Source: DASSFZ01 sp035292585 (GTDB lineage: Bacteria > Chloroflexota > Anaerolineae > Fen-1058). From it: DNA of 64,000 nucleotides. Within the stretch, counting starts at the first letter, position 1. Each line of letters opens with the position of its first letter. A model generated the notes under the pieces. The model did no database searches and was not told the origin of the DNA. It worked only from the letters and a program-made list of their open reading frames with translations. Shown piece after piece: positions 1 through 11,448 of the stretch. The DNA lies in assembly GCA_035292585.1 (NCBI GenBank), contig DATDPU010000001.1, positions 33,782 to 97,781 on the forward strand, given 5' to 3'. Both the position numbers and the translations under genes were made by a program.

Positions 1-3000
1 GCATGCCGCCCGTTGCTCGTCACCAACACGCGGAAGCCGGCTCGCTGCAACGCCGTCGTCAGCATATCGCTGGTGTCCAGGTCATCCTCGATCACCAACA
101 CGCAACCGACCTGGCCCAACACCCGGCTGACCGACTCGATCAACAGCGCGGCATCGATCGGCTTGGTCAGGTAATCGATCGCGCCGCGCCGCAAGCTCTC
201 TTTGCCATCCGGCATGACCGACACGACGATCACCGGCACGTCGGCCGTAGCCGGATCGGTCTTGAGCGTGTTCAAGACGTCCAGCCCGTCGATGTCCGGC
301 AAATAAATGTCCAACGTGATCAAGTCGGGCCGCTCGCGTTTCACGGTCTCGATCGCCGCCTGGCCGGTGCCCACGGTCTGAACCGTATACCCCACCTGCA
401 TCAGGTTCCGCGCGATGAGCGTGGCGATATCGGGATCGTCTTCGACGACCAGGATACTCGGCGCGTGCGGAGCGGTCGCGCGCGTTCGAACAAAGCCGGC
501 GTGCGAAACTGGGGACGCCGGGATCGCATAGGGCGGTTCGGTCTCGGCCAGCGGCGTCGTAAAGAAGAAGGTTGTGCCGACGCCCGGCGTGCTTTCGACC
601 CAAATCTGACCGCCGTGCATCTCGACCAGCGTGTGAACGATCGCCAGCCCCAAACCGGTGCCGGGGAATTCTTGAACCACCGGGGCGTCGGCGCGGAAGA
701 AACGATCGAACACTTTCCCGGCATCTTCCGGCGCGATACCGATGCCGGTATCCCGCACCTCGACGCGCAACATATCTTCGGTCGGAACGGCCCGCACGGT
801 AACCGCGCCGCCCGCCAGGGTATATTGATAGGCATTGCCCACCAGGTTGGTGAGAATCTGGATCAAGCGCGCGTGGTCGCCCAGCACAATCAGCGGGTTG
901 TGCTCCGGCAGCTCGACGCTGATCGTCAAGCCTTTCTGCTCGATGCGCTCGCGCAGCGACGTGACCACCTGCTCGATGACGACGACCATGCTCACCTGCT
1001 TGAAGTCGAGCACCACCCGGCCCGTCTCGATCCGGCTGATGTCCAGGAGATCGTCGACCAAGATCGACAGGCGATCGGCGTTGGACTTGATGATCGCCAG
1101 GAAACGCTCCTGGTTCTCGTTGAGCGAGCCGGCCGCGCCCATCATCAACAGATCGGCGTAGCCCTTGATGCTCGTCATCGGCGTGCGCAGCTCGTGGCTG
1201 ACGGTCGAGACGAACTCGCTCTTGGCCCGATCCGCCTCGACTTCCGCCGTGATGTCGCGGAAGACCGAGACCGAGCCGAGGAATTCGTCGCCCGGCCCGG
1301 TGACCGGCGCGATCGAGACCTTGACGAAGCGCCGCTCGTCCTCGAAGTGAACCCGGTTGGAGAGTGACGGGATGTTGCGGCGCGTCTCCGGCTCGTTGCG
1401 CCAGCGCTGGATCTGCTCTTCCCACTGCGCGCCGGCCGAGCCGTACAGGCCGATCAGATCGGAGGCCGGGCGCCCCAGCGCCGAGGCGCGCGTGTGACCC
1501 AGGATGCGCTCGGCGGCGGCGTTGAACAGGATGATCGTGTCGGCGCCGTCGGCCACCAGCACGCCGTCGGCGACCGATTCGAGAATCGCCTGCGCCTTGG
1601 CCGCCTCGACCTGCTTGTCGCGCAGCATCGTGCCCAGCCGCTCGGCGCTCTCGCGGATGAAACCGTACAGCGCGGCGTTATTGATCGCCGTCGCCACCTG
1701 GCTGGCCGCGGCTTCCACCAGGCGCAAGTGCGTCTCCGCGAAGTAATCCTCCTCCGCATGCAACAGCAACAGCGCGCCCAGCGCATCGTCGCTCACAATC
1801 AGCGGCACGGCCATGGCGGAACGATAGAGCCGCTCGGTGCGGTGTTCTTCGTCCTCCAGCCAGCGATCGTCCAGGCGCAGATCGGGCACGATCGCCGGCA
1901 GCCGGTTCTGGATCACCCAACCGGCCAGGCCCTGGTTACGGCGCAAGCGCGTCGGGCGACCGCCGGGCGGCAGCTGCACCACGCGCCCCAGCGCCGCGCG
2001 ATGGAGCAGGATACCGCTTTCCGAATCGATCATCAGGATCGAACTGCGCTGGGTGCCCACCGCTTCGTTGACCAGCGCCAGCGCGCGGTTGAGGACGCGA
2101 TCCAGATCGAGACTGGCCGACAGCTCGGAGGTGATCCGGTACAACGTCTCGACGCGGTCGCGCTCCAGCGTCAGTTCGGCGTTCGCCATCGCCAGCTCGT
2201 CGGTGCGATTGCGCACCCGCTCTTCCAGCTCCTGGGTGAAGCGGCGCACCTGATCGAACAGGCGCGCGTTGGTCACGACGCTGGCGACCTGGTTGACCAG
2301 GGTGGCGATCAGGTGCAGGTCGCTTTCGATGAAGGCGCGGTCGGTGCGCGATTCGACCAGCCAAACCGAACCGATCACTTGATCGCGCGCGATCATCGGC
2401 ACCATCAAGACATACAGGAAACCGGACTGTTCGAGATCGGCGCGTTCGCGCGGGTTGAGCGCCGGGTCATCGGCGCGCAACAGCAGCAATTCACGCGCGT
2501 GCAACGCCCGCTGGATTTTCGGATACTCGGACAGCACGTAGGTCCGGCCGGAGGCGTCGGGCGTGGTGACGGCGCTGGTATCGGCATAGTGCGAGTAGAC
2601 GATCGTGAGGCTATCGTGGTCGCGATCCCAATCGGAGAAGATCGCGCCCTGCACACTGGTGATCCGCAGCAGTTGATCGGCGGCGGTCTCCAGCACGGCG
2701 TGATAGTCCAGCAAGGTCGAAATCGCGCGGCCCGCTTCGTAAAGCAGCCCTTGCTCGCGCAGGCGGCGCTGCGTTTCCTCGAACAGACGCGCGTTCTCGA
2801 TGGCCACCGCCGACTGCGCGGCGATGGTCGTGAGGATACGCATGTGACCCTCATCGTAGGCGTAGGGCCGCTCGTAGTTCTGCACCGACATCACGCCGGA
2901 GACGAAGTCGCCGAACAGCATCGGCACGCCGATATACGACTGCGGCAGATCGCCGTAAAGCTCCAGCCCCAGCTCTTCCAGCTCGGTCACGGTATTGACC

Positions 3001-6000
3001 AGGAACGGCTTGCGCATGGTGAAGATATAGCCCGTCAGGCCCGCGCCAACCGGGATCGGCGCCGGCGTGATTGGCGCGCCGTGGTCGTAATAGATCGGGA
3101 ACGTGATGCGATTGGCGGTCGCGTCGTATAGCGCAATGTAGAAACTGGCCGTATCGATGACGCGGCCCAATTCGCGCCGGATCACCTCGACCAACTGCGA
3201 CAGCGGCATCGTCGCGGTAATGGCCTGGCTGACCGCATTGATCGATTGGAGCTCGGCGACGCGCCGCTGGGTTTCGGCGAACAGCTCGGCGTTGGTGATG
3301 GCGATGGCCGCCTGGCTGGTCAGCGTCTGCGCCAGCTGAATCTCGCTGGCGGTGAAAGTCCGATCGTACTGGCGCTCGCCCAGTTCCACCATGCCGATGG
3401 TGCGATCCTGCGCCACCAGCGGCAACCGCAGCAACGCCTTCAGCCCCAGGCGCTGCAAGTTGATCCGGTCGAGCTCATCCACTTCGAGATCGCTCAAGCG
3501 CAGCGCGCGCGGATGCGGGTCTTCCAGCGCCTGCACCACGCCGGGATAAGTGCTCAGGTTGTAGATCGTGCCGGGCGCATCGGTGTGACTGACCTGCTCC
3601 ACGTCGCGATCGGCCATGATGACGACCTGGCTGTGGACCCGATCCCAACGGGTGACCGTCACCGTTTGCACGTCGAGCGCGCGCACCAGTTGCTGGGCCA
3701 CGGCGTCGAGCACCCGATCCAGCGCCAGGCTGGTCGTGATCGCCGTGGTCGCTTCGAACAACGTGCTCAACTCGCGCGTGCGCGCCACGGTCTGCTCGAA
3801 CAGCCGCGCGTTCTCGATGGTGATGGCGGCGTGCGTGGCTAACGCGAGCAGCAGTTGCTGATCGGCCTCGTCATACTCGCGTTCGCGCTGGCTGTCCCAC
3901 ACTTCGAAATAGCCGAGCACGCGGTCACGCACGGCCATAGGAACCGCGATCAGGCTTTGGCCGTCGTACTCCAGCAGGCTCTCGCGCTCATCCGGCGTGA
4001 GCGTCGGATCGCTCAAGCGCAGGGTTTGCGGCTGGCGCGCGCGCAAGGCGGCGGCAATGTGTGGATAGTCCGCCAGCGCCGTGACCTGGCCCAACGCCGA
4101 GCGGTGCTCGCGCTCGGTCGCCTGCGGCGTCCAATACTCGTAATCGACGCGAATAGTGTCGTCGGTTTCATCGTAGCTGTAGTAGCACAGCGCAGTCGCG
4201 CCCAGGTGGCGCACCATACGCTCGCTAATCGCGGCGATCACGCCTCGCGCGTCACGCGCCAGCACGAGATCGCGCGTGCTTTCGTACAGCATGGTCTGTT
4301 CGAGCAACTGGCGCTGGGTCGCGGCCAGCAGCCGCGCGTTCTCGATGGCAATCGCCGCTTGATCGGCCAGCGTGGACAACAGCATCAGGTCGGTGTTGGA
4401 GAACGAACGCGGCGTGATCTTATCGACGCTCAACACGCCGGTGACCTTGCCGCCGATGGCAATCGGCACCAGCAGCATCGCGGCAATACTGGCGTCGGTC
4501 GGGTCAGGGGTGAAGCGCGGCTCGGCCCGGACATTGGGCACGATCAGCGCGCGCCCTTCCTGCGCCACCGTCCCGACCAGGCCCTCGCCCTCGGCCCAGG
4601 TGAGGTGCGCGATCTGCTGCACATCCCAGCCGTGCGACTTGCGTGGCGCGAACCGTCCGGTCGTCTCATCGGGCAGGAAGATCGTTGCGGTGTGAGCATT
4701 GGTCAGCTCGATACTGGCGTCGACGATCGTGGCCAGCAGGCCATCCAGGTCCAAGCGGGCGCTGATGGTGCGGCTGACTTGATTGAACAGCGTCAGGCTA
4801 TCGATGCGCTGCTGCAGGTCTTCCAGCAGGCGCGCGTTCTCGACGGCGATCGCCGCCTGGTTCGCGAACAGCTCCAGCGTCTCGATCGTGGCGCGATCGG
4901 GGATACGGCCATCGAACGGCTCGTCGACCGAGAGGATGCCCAGCACCCGGTCGCCCGATCCCCGCAGCGGCGTGAACAATAGGTCTTGCTCGTGCCAGTG
5001 ACCGGACGCGCGCGGCTGGAACTCGGTGCTATAGGGCGGCCAGGTGTCCAACCGGCTGGTGACGACCATGTGTTCCATCGGGATGTAGTACGATTGGCTG
5101 ATGCGGAACACATCGCGCATCACCTCGCTGATCGTCTCCCACGGTTGGCGCACCTGCTTGATGTCTTCTAATACCGCGACCGGCAGGCCGGCCGCCGCCA
5201 CGCGCTCCAGCGCCGGCGGATCGCCGCTCAACAGGCTGAGCAGCACCACGTTGAAGCCGGCGGTCTCTTGCACCGCGTGCACCACGTCGTCGAGCACTTC
5301 GATCAGCGGGCGGTCGCTGCGGAACGCCTGGCCGATCTCGAACAGGTTGGCCAGCTGCTCGGCGCGGCGGCGCAACAGCTCGCCCCGGCGCAGTTGCTCC
5401 TCGTAGCGTTGAGCGTTGCCGATGGCGATCGCCGCTTGCGCCGCCAACGCGGTGACGAAGGCGATGTGATCCTCCGTGAAGTGCGCCAGCAGCGGGCTTT
5501 CCAGGTTGATGACGCCGACGACTTCCAGCGCATACCGGATCGGCACGCACAGCTCGGACTGCGTTTCAGGCGCGATCTGGACGTAGTCGGGGTGCTCACG
5601 GACGTTATCCACCCGCAGCGGCTCGCCGCTCACAACCACTTTGCCGATGAGGCCGTCGCCGACACGCAGCGTCAGCATGCGCCCGCGCTCGGCTTCCTCC
5701 GGGGTGTAGCCGAGCAGCGCGCTCAGCACCAGTCCCTGCGTATTGGGATCGACCAAAACGATCGCGCCGCGCCCCGCGCCCGCGGACCGCACCGCCTCGT
5801 CCAGCACCAAATCCAGGATGCGCTCGCGGTCGAGCGTCGCGTTCAACTCCTGGCTGATACTGGACAGCGCGGTGAGCTCTTCCACGCGCTGCTGCAAGCG
5901 GACATCGGTCAGCGCATACAGGCGGGCATTCTCGACCACGCTGGCGATCTGCGTCGCGTAGATCGACATCAGCCGCGCGTCATGCTCGTCGAAGGGCTGG

Positions 6001-9000
6001 CCGTTGAGTTTGTTGCTGACCTGGATCACGCCGGTGCGGCGGGTGCCCGTGGTCATGGCGGCCAACAGCGTGCGCTGCACGCCGACCGCGCGAGCCATCT
6101 CATTCAGCCCGGCCGCCAGGGTCAGCGGATCGTTCGACACGTCGTTGCTGATCCAGGTATCGCTCTCAGTCCAGATACGGTAAGCCGGGGTATCCTTCTC
6201 CACCGGGATGACGTAATGCTCGATCAGTTCATCGGGAACGCCGTGGAACGGCGGCTGGCTGACCAGCAGCTCGCGCTCCGGATCATACAGCAGCACGCCG
6301 GCAAACTCGACGCCGACCCGCTCGGCGATGCTGCGCGTGATCTGCGAGTATACCTGTTGCAGATCGGTCAGCGCCGACACCGCCTGCGAGATTTCGTACA
6401 GGCCGGTCAATTCGTTCAGCCGTTCGGCCCGCTCATTCGCCAGGCGCGCGGTTTCCACCACGCCGCCCAGCAGCGTCGCCAACGTCATCAGGCGCTGCTC
6501 ATCGTCCAGGTTGAACGGGTTGCCCAGCGTGCGGAGGATGTGAACTTCGCCGATGGGCTGATCGCGCACCAACAGCGGCGCCGAGATCACGCGGCGCGCG
6601 TTGAAGCGCTCGACGAAGGGCCGATAATCCTTGAGGATACGGGGATCGTTCGGCGCATCGTCGGTGCGGAACACCTGGCCGCTGCGAAAAATGCTGTCAG
6701 CGAACGTGGGGGGGCTGGTATCGATCTGGAAATCGGCCACGCGCGCATACGTCGCGCCAAACAGCGCGGTGGGATGCGCCTCCAGGCGCTGCGTTTCGGG
6801 ATTGTACAGCAGCACCAGGCCCAACTGCGCGCCCATCAAGCCGGCCGCTTCCGCCATGATCTGGTGGAGAATCTCATGCGGTTCCAGCGCCGAGGCGGCG
6901 ATGCTGGCGGCGCGCAGCAATCCGGCTGCATCTTCCGCTCGTCGGCGCGACTCCAGGTAGAGCTGCGCGTTCTGGATGGCGACGGCCGCCTGCGCCGCGA
7001 TCGTGCGCAGCGTGTCCAGGTGCGCCTCGTTGAACGCGCCCACCAGGTACGACGCCAGTTCGAGCGTGCCGATCAGCTGCTGCGCCGACATCAACGGCAC
7101 GCCGACCACCGAGCGGATCGGGAACCGGGCGAGATCGACGGCCAGGGCGACTTCGTGCGTCGCCGCGTCTGGAATGAGCAGCGGCTGCCGCCGACTGGCG
7201 ATCCAGCCCGTGACGCCCTGACCGAGGTGATAGACACCTCCAATCGTCCGGCTGTATTCGTCGTAGGCGGGATCGGCGCCGCGCCCGCGCGTGCGCAACA
7301 CTTCGTCGTGCGCGTCCCACAAGGTGATCTCCGCCAGGTCGTAGGAAATCAAGCGGCGCACCGACGATAGGATCGAGTTGAGCGTGGCGTCCAGATCGAG
7401 CGACGACGAGATCGTGCGGATGATCTCGGCGATGATCATCATTTCCTGGGCGCGGCGGCGCTCGACCTCGTATAAGAACGAGTTCTTGATGGCGGCGGCG
7501 GCCTGATGGCCAAAGGTGGAGAGCAAGCGTTGATCCGATGGATCGAAGGCCGGGGTGCCGGGTCGGGTTGAGGCTTGCAGCACGCCGACGACGGCATCGT
7601 CGCTGTGCAAGGGGATAGCGATCAGGGCGGCGATCTCCTGATCGTTCGGGGCTTTAGCCAGAAAACGTTTATCGACTTGGGCATTCGCCAGGAAGATCGG
7701 CTTGTCCTCATGCGCGACCCAGCCGATGATGCCTTCGTTCCATTCGAAGGCCAGCGATCCCACGTGCTCCTGCCGGCCATCCGCCGCCGGCTGCGGGGCT
7801 TCCCACTCGCCGCGCAGCACGAGCCGGCGTTGCCGGGGATCGAGGACGTAGATGGAGCAGCGATCGCTCTGGATGGCGCGGGCCACCTCGTAAGCCAGCC
7901 GGCCCAGCACGTCTTTGAGATCGAGCGAAGTGATGGCGCGGCCGGATTGGATCAGCGCCGTCATCTCGCGGAGGCGGGCCTGGGCGTCTTCCGCCTGGCG
8001 TTCACGTTCGCGGGCCATCGCCGCCAGCCGGACCTGCGATTGCTGGAGCGTGGCCGACATGGTATTGAACTCTTCGGCGAGCACCTGGAGTTCGTCGCCG
8101 GTGTCGATGTGAATGCGGAAGTTCAGATCGCCGCCGGCCAGCGCGGCCGCCCCGACGCGCAGCGCCTGGATGGGATGGGCGATGCGCTGGCGGATATACA
8201 GCCCGACGATCAGAATCGAGACGAGCGCAACTGCCGAGAGGCCCAACCCAATCAACCCGATGACGTTGACCTGCGCATACGCCTCGCTGAGCGGCTGCTC
8301 GACGAGGAGCGCCCAACGTCCGAGCTCGGTATCGATCGGCAGGTAGTGCGCCAGCACGGGCACGCCTGCCAGCCCGGTGGGGTATTCGCGCCCGGCGAGC
8401 AACGTCGAGCCGGCCGCATTCAGCGCCTCGACCACTTGCGGCAGATCGGCCACGCGCGGGTCGGCTTGCTTCAGCCGCAGCACATCGTGGAAGGCGAGCA
8501 GGCGGCCCTGCTCGTTCACGACGTACGCATAGCGCTCGCCGACGCGCACCTGGCTGACGAGGTCCCACAGTCGGCTGAGGTCGATCTCGGCGCGGAGGAT
8601 CGAGACCGGGCGCCCCATCACATCGCTGGTGGGGAAGGCCATATCGAGGAAAGGCTCGTCGAACTCGGAAATGTACACCGGCCCAAAGTAGGCTGCGCCG
8701 GTCCGCGCCTGCTGAATGGCCGGGTCGGCGTTGAGGTCGGGGTAGAGGCTGGAACAGGGCCGGCGCTGGATCGCCTTGACCCGCTCCGCGCCCTCCAGGC
8801 TCACCGTACACAACTGGTAGATCGACGAATCGAATTTTTCGACGGTCGATTTCATCAGCAGGCGCTGCGCTTCCACGTCCTCCATGAGCGGCAGGACCTG
8901 CGCCAGCGGTGCAACCTCATCGCGCAGCGACTGGGCGTAGCTTTCCAGCCGCGCCTTGAGGCCCTCGGCAATTTCGCGCTGGAGCTCGGCCACCTGGCGG

Positions 9001-9134
9001 CGCTGGGCATCGGCGCTGATCAGGGAGATCACGGCCACAACCATCAGCGACACGATCGCGCCGATGGCAAACGGCACCCACAGCCGCACACCGATGCGCC
9101 CGATTGCTTGACGAGCTTTTACCCGTTCCGCCAT
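1..9134 (-). CDS. Giant hybrid sensor histidine kinase (12 GAF), 3' end outside window
   Basis: One minus-strand frame is open from ATG 9134 to the window edge, more than 3,040 codons; an in-frame TAA lies just upstream of the start. It begins with a TM helix (about residues 12-38), an extracytoplasmic dCACHE-like sensor (about 39-288), a second TM (about 289-313) and HAMP (about 314-367). About twelve consecutive GAF domains follow (about 392-2480), each closed by an 'ENARL/NAQLY'-type helix. Then come PAS (about 2515-2624), HisKA with VSHELRTP (His near 2647), HATPase with DTGIGI and GTGLGLAIV, a receiver (ILVVEDDPDI, LDIYLPDIDG), and the start of a second receiver (VLVIEDDLDT) at the edge. 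Predicted role: membrane sensor kinase integrating many cytosolic ligands, with internal phosphorelay. It is the last gene of the block starting at 16054. The frame was checked at 443, 5120 and 9134. GAF ligands are unknown. Confidence 0.93.
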   Translation of the reverse strand, partial: MAERVKARQAIGRIGVRLWVPFAIGAIVSLMVVAVISLISADAQRRQVAELQREIAEGLKARLESYAQSLRDEVAPLAQVLPLMEDVEAQRLLMKSTVEKFDSSIYQLCTVSLEGAERVKAIQRRPCSSLYPDLNADPAIQQARTGAAYFGPVYISEFDEPFLDMAFPTSDVMGRPVSILRAEIDLSRLWDLVSQVRVGERYAYVVNEQGRLLAFHDVLRLKQADPRVADLPQVVEALNAAGSTLLAGREYPTGLAGVPVLAHYLPIDTELGRWALLVEQPLSEAYAQVNVIGLIGLGLSAVALVSILIVGLYIRQRIAHPIQALRVGAAALAGGDLNFRIHIDTGDELQVLAEEFNTMSATLQQSQVRLAAMARERERQAEDAQARLREMTALIQSGRAITSLDLKDVLGRLAYEVARAIQSDRCSIYVLDPRQRRLVLRGEWEAPQPAADGRQEHVGSLAFEWNEGIIGWVAHEDKPIFLANAQVDKRFLAKAPNDQEIAALIAIPLHSDDAVVGVLQASTRPGTPAFDPSDQRLLSTFGHQAAAAIKNSFLYEVERRRAQEMMIIAEIIRTISSSLDLDATLNSILSSVRRLISYDLAEITLWDAHDEVLRTRGRGADPAYDEYSRTIGGVYHLGQGVTGWIASRRQPLLIPDAATHEVALAVDLARFPIRSVVGVPLMSAQQLIGTLELASYLVGAFNEAHLDTLRTIAAQAAVAIQNAQLYLESRRRAEDAAGLLRAASIAASALEPHEILHQIMAEAAGLMGAQLGLVLLYNPETQRLEAHPTALFGATYARVADFQIDTSPPTFADSIFRSGQVFRTDDAPNDPRILKDYRPFVERFNARRVISAPLLVRDQPIGEVHILRTLGNPFNLDDEQRLMTLATLLGGVVETARLANERAERLNELTGLYEISQAVSALTDLQQVYSQITRSIAERVGVEFAGVLLYDPERELLVSQPPFHGVPDELIEHYVIPVEKDTPAYRIWTESDTWISNDVSNDPLTLAAGLNEMARAVGVQRTLLAAMTTGTRRTGVIQVSNKLNGQPFDEHDARLMSIYATQIASVVENARLYALTDVRLQQRVEELTALSSISQELNATLDRERILDLVLDEAVRSAGAGRGAIVLVDPNTQGLVLSALLGYTPEEAERGRMLTLRVGDGLIGKVVVSGEPLRVDNVREHPDYVQIAPETQSELCVPIRYALEVVGVINLESPLLAHFTEDHIAFVTALAAQAAIAIGNAQRYEEQLRRGELLRRRAEQLANLFEIGQAFRSDRPLIEVLDDVVHAVQETAGFNVVLLSLLSGDPPALERVAAAGLPVAVLEDIKQVRQPWETISEVMRDVFRISQSYYIPMEHMVVTSRLDTWPPYSTEFQPRASGHWHEQDLLFTPLRGSGDRVLGILSVDEPFDGRIPDRATIETLELFANQAAIAVENARLLEDLQQRIDSLTLFNQVSRTISARLDLDGLLATIVDASIELTNAHTATIFLPDETTGRFAPRKSHGWDVQQIAHLTWAEGEGLVGTVAQEGRALIVPNVRAEPRFTPDPTDASIAAMLLVPIAIGGKVTGVLSVDKITPRSFSNTDLMLLSTLADQAAIAIENARLLAATQRQLLEQTMLYESTRDLVLARDARGVIAAISERMVRHLGATALCYYSYDETDDTIRVDYEYWTPQATEREHRSALGQVTALADYPHIAAALRARQPQTLRLSDPTLTPDERESLLEYDGQSLIAVPMAVRDRVLGYFEVWDSQREREYDEADQQLLLALATHAAITIENARLFEQTVARTRELSTLFEATTAITTSLALDRVLDAVAQQLVRALDVQTVTVTRWDRVHSQVVIMADRDVEQVSHTDAPGTIYNLSTYPGVVQALEDPHPRALRLSDLEVDELDRINLQRLGLKALLRLPLVAQDRTIGMVELGERQYDRTFTASEIQLAQTLTSQAAIAITNAELFAETQRRVAELQSINAVSQAITATMPLSQLVEVIRRELGRVIDTASFYIALYDATANRITFPIYYDHGAPITPAPIPVGAGLTGYIFTMRKPFLVNTVTELEELGLELYGDLPQSYIGVPMLFGDFVSGVMSVQNYERPYAYDEGHMRILTTIAAQSAVAIENARLFEETQRRLREQGLLYEAGRAISTLLDYHAVLETAADQLLRITSVQGAIFSDWDRDHDSLTIVYSHYADTSAVTTPDASGRTYVLSEYPKIQRALHARELLLLRADDPALNPRERADLEQSGFLYVLMVPMIARDQVIGSVWLVESRTDRAFIESDLHLIATLVNQVASVVTNARLFDQVRRFTQELEERVRNRTDELAMANAELTLERDRVETLYRITSELSASLDLDRVLNRALALVNEAVGTQRSSILMIDSESGILLHRAALGRVVQLPPGGRPTRLRRNQGLAGWVIQNRLPAIVPDLRLDDRWLEDEEHRTERLYRSAMAVPLIVSDDALGALLLLHAEEDYFAETHLRLVEAAASQVATAINNAALYGFIRESAERLGTMLRDKQVEAAKAQAILESVADGVLVADGADTIILFNAAAERILGHTRASALGRPASDLIGLYGSAGAQWEEQIQRWRNEPETRRNIPSLSNRVHFEDERRFVKVSIAPVTGPGDEFLGSVSVFRDITAEVEADRAKSEFVSTVSHELRTPMTSIKGYADLLMMGAAGSLNENQERFLAIIKSNADRLSILVDDLLDISRIETGRVVLDFKQVSMVVVIEQVVTSLRERIEQKGLTISVELPEHNPLIVLGDHARLIQILTNLVGNAYQYTLAGGAVTVRAVPTEDMLRVEVRDTGIGIAPEDAGKVFDRFFRADAPVVQEFPGTGLGLAIVHTLVEMHGGQIWVESTPGVGTTFFFTTPLAETEPPYAIPASPVSHAGFVRTRATAPHAPSILVVEDDPDIATLIARNLMQVGYTVQTVGTGQAAIETVKRERPDLITLDIYLPDIDGLDVLNTLKTDPATADVPVIVVSVMPDGKESLRRGAIDYLTKPIDAALLIESVSRVLGQVGCVLVIEDDLDTSDMLTTALQRAGFRVLVTSNGRH

Positions 9135-9156
9135 TCTGTCGCTCAATTACACCTGA

Positions 9157-9305
9157 AGTCGTGACTACCAGCGCCACCCGGTCATAGCGACTCACCTACC
9201 CCGCAATGCAGCGAGTGGGGCAGTCGCTCAATCCTTGTTCCCGCCACAGTTGCACTGCGGCGGGCGGCAGTGCAACTGCCGTCCGAACCATGCACAGTCG
9301 TGACT
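9157..9305. repeat. 10-bp direct repeat flanking a hairpin-rich spacer
   Basis: AGTCGTGACT occurs at 9157-9166 and again at 9296-9305. Between the copies are two hairpins: GCGACT...AGTCGC around 9187-9228, and the palindrome CGGCAGTGCAACTGCCG at 9265-9281. The latter belongs to a hairpin family seen at four other loci in this window. The direct repeat could be a target duplication, but no matching terminal inverted repeat is visible inside it. Confidence 0.45.
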
Positions 9306-9306
9306 G

Positions 9307-10500
<1,194 letters not shown>

Positions 10501-10515
10501 GGTGAGTCCAAAACG

Positions 10516-11427
10516 TTATGCTGGGCCGCCGCCGGGCGTGGCGCAATCCAGCCGGCGCGCCTCCGCCGCAGCTTCGGTGATCTCTCGAATGTCGGTGAAC
10601 TGCTGCGCCTCAGACAGGATCAAGCCCACACACATGCGCATCAAGGGGGCGCGGCGGTCCTTGCCATCCGGGTCTTTGATGATGATGTAACCGCGATCCC
10701 GGTCGATGAAGGAATAATGCGAGAGGATGCCTTGAGTGAACCTGGCCTTCAGCCCATCGGATAGCGCCCCGGCGCGCTCGGGTTTGGAAATCACCATGAA
10801 CTTGTCGCCGCCGACATGCCCGATATAGTCGTCGGCCGCGCCCAACGCATCCACCGTCTCGCTCAAGAGCAGCGCCACAAAACGCAGCACGTCATCGCCG
10901 GCCAGGAAGCCGTAGGCATTGTTGAAGTCTTCCAGCCCATCGATGCCGATGTAGAGCAGGCTCCAGTCCTGCTTGCGCATCAGGTGGCGCAATTGCTCTT
11001 CGTTCAGCCGGCCCGAAGGCAGGCCGGTCGTCGGGTTGGTCAGGCTCTCGCGCTCGGCGCGGCGCATCGCGCCCTGTACGCGCAGGCGCAGCTCCTCGAT
11101 GTCGAAGGGTTTGGTGATGTAGTCGTCCGCGCCCAGCTCCAGCCCGGCGATACGATCGCTGCGTTCGTCTTTCTGAGTCAAGAAGATGATCGGGATGTGG
11201 CTGGTGCGCAGGTTCGTGCGCAAGCGGGTGCACACTTCGTAACCGTCGATATCGGGCAGCATGATGTCGAGCACGATCACGTTCGGCAGCTGCTGGCGAC
11301 AGCGATCGAGCGCCTCGCCGCCGCGCCCGGCGGCCACCACCTCGTAACCCTGCGAGGTGAAGTAGATGCGCAGCATGTTCAAGATGTCGGAATCGTCTTC
11401 AACGACCAGGATGCGACCTTTCGCCAT
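10516..11427 (-). CDS. Response regulator with receiver and altered GGDEF (GGDKF) domain
   Basis: 303 residues from ATG 11427, chosen because GGAGG lies 5 nt upstream; an in-frame ATG 18 nt further up lacks such a site. The receiver (about 1-120) has the DD pair at 11-12, phospho-acceptor Asp54 in VLDIMLPDIDG, Thr84 and Lys106 in DYITKPF. Residues about 125-290 form a diguanylate-cyclase-like fold with the signature GGDKF at 206-210 in place of GG(D/E)EF. The Glu-to-Lys change at a catalytic position argues against normal cyclic-di-GMP synthesis, so it may be a ligand-binding or protein-interaction output. It lies between the reductase-like gene and the solute-binding lipoprotein and probably receives phosphate from the giant kinase. 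Confidence 0.88.
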   Translation of the reverse strand: MAKGRILVVEDDSDILNMLRIYFTSQGYEVVAAGRGGEALDRCRQQLPNVIVLDIMLPDIDGYEVCTRLRTNLRTSHIPIIFLTQKDERSDRIAGLELGADDYITKPFDIEELRLRVQGAMRRAERESLTNPTTGLPSGRLNEEQLRHLMRKQDWSLLYIGIDGLEDFNNAYGFLAGDDVLRFVALLLSETVDALGAADDYIGHVGGDKFMVISKPERAGALSDGLKARFTQGILSHYSFIDRDRGYIIIKDPDGKDRRAPLMRMCVGLILSEAQQFTDIREITEAAAEARRLDCATPGGGPA

Positions 11428-11448
11428 GACATCCTCCGGCGTCACTGC

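Noticed and set aside
3..9164. Very long plus-strand open frames (up to about 700 codons) across the left 9 kb
   Set aside because: They lie antisense to the giant kinase, and their translations are His/Arg/Gln/Asp-rich with no recognisable domain. The minus frame reads continuous GAF, PAS and kinase motifs. The open antisense frames follow from the GC-rich codon usage.
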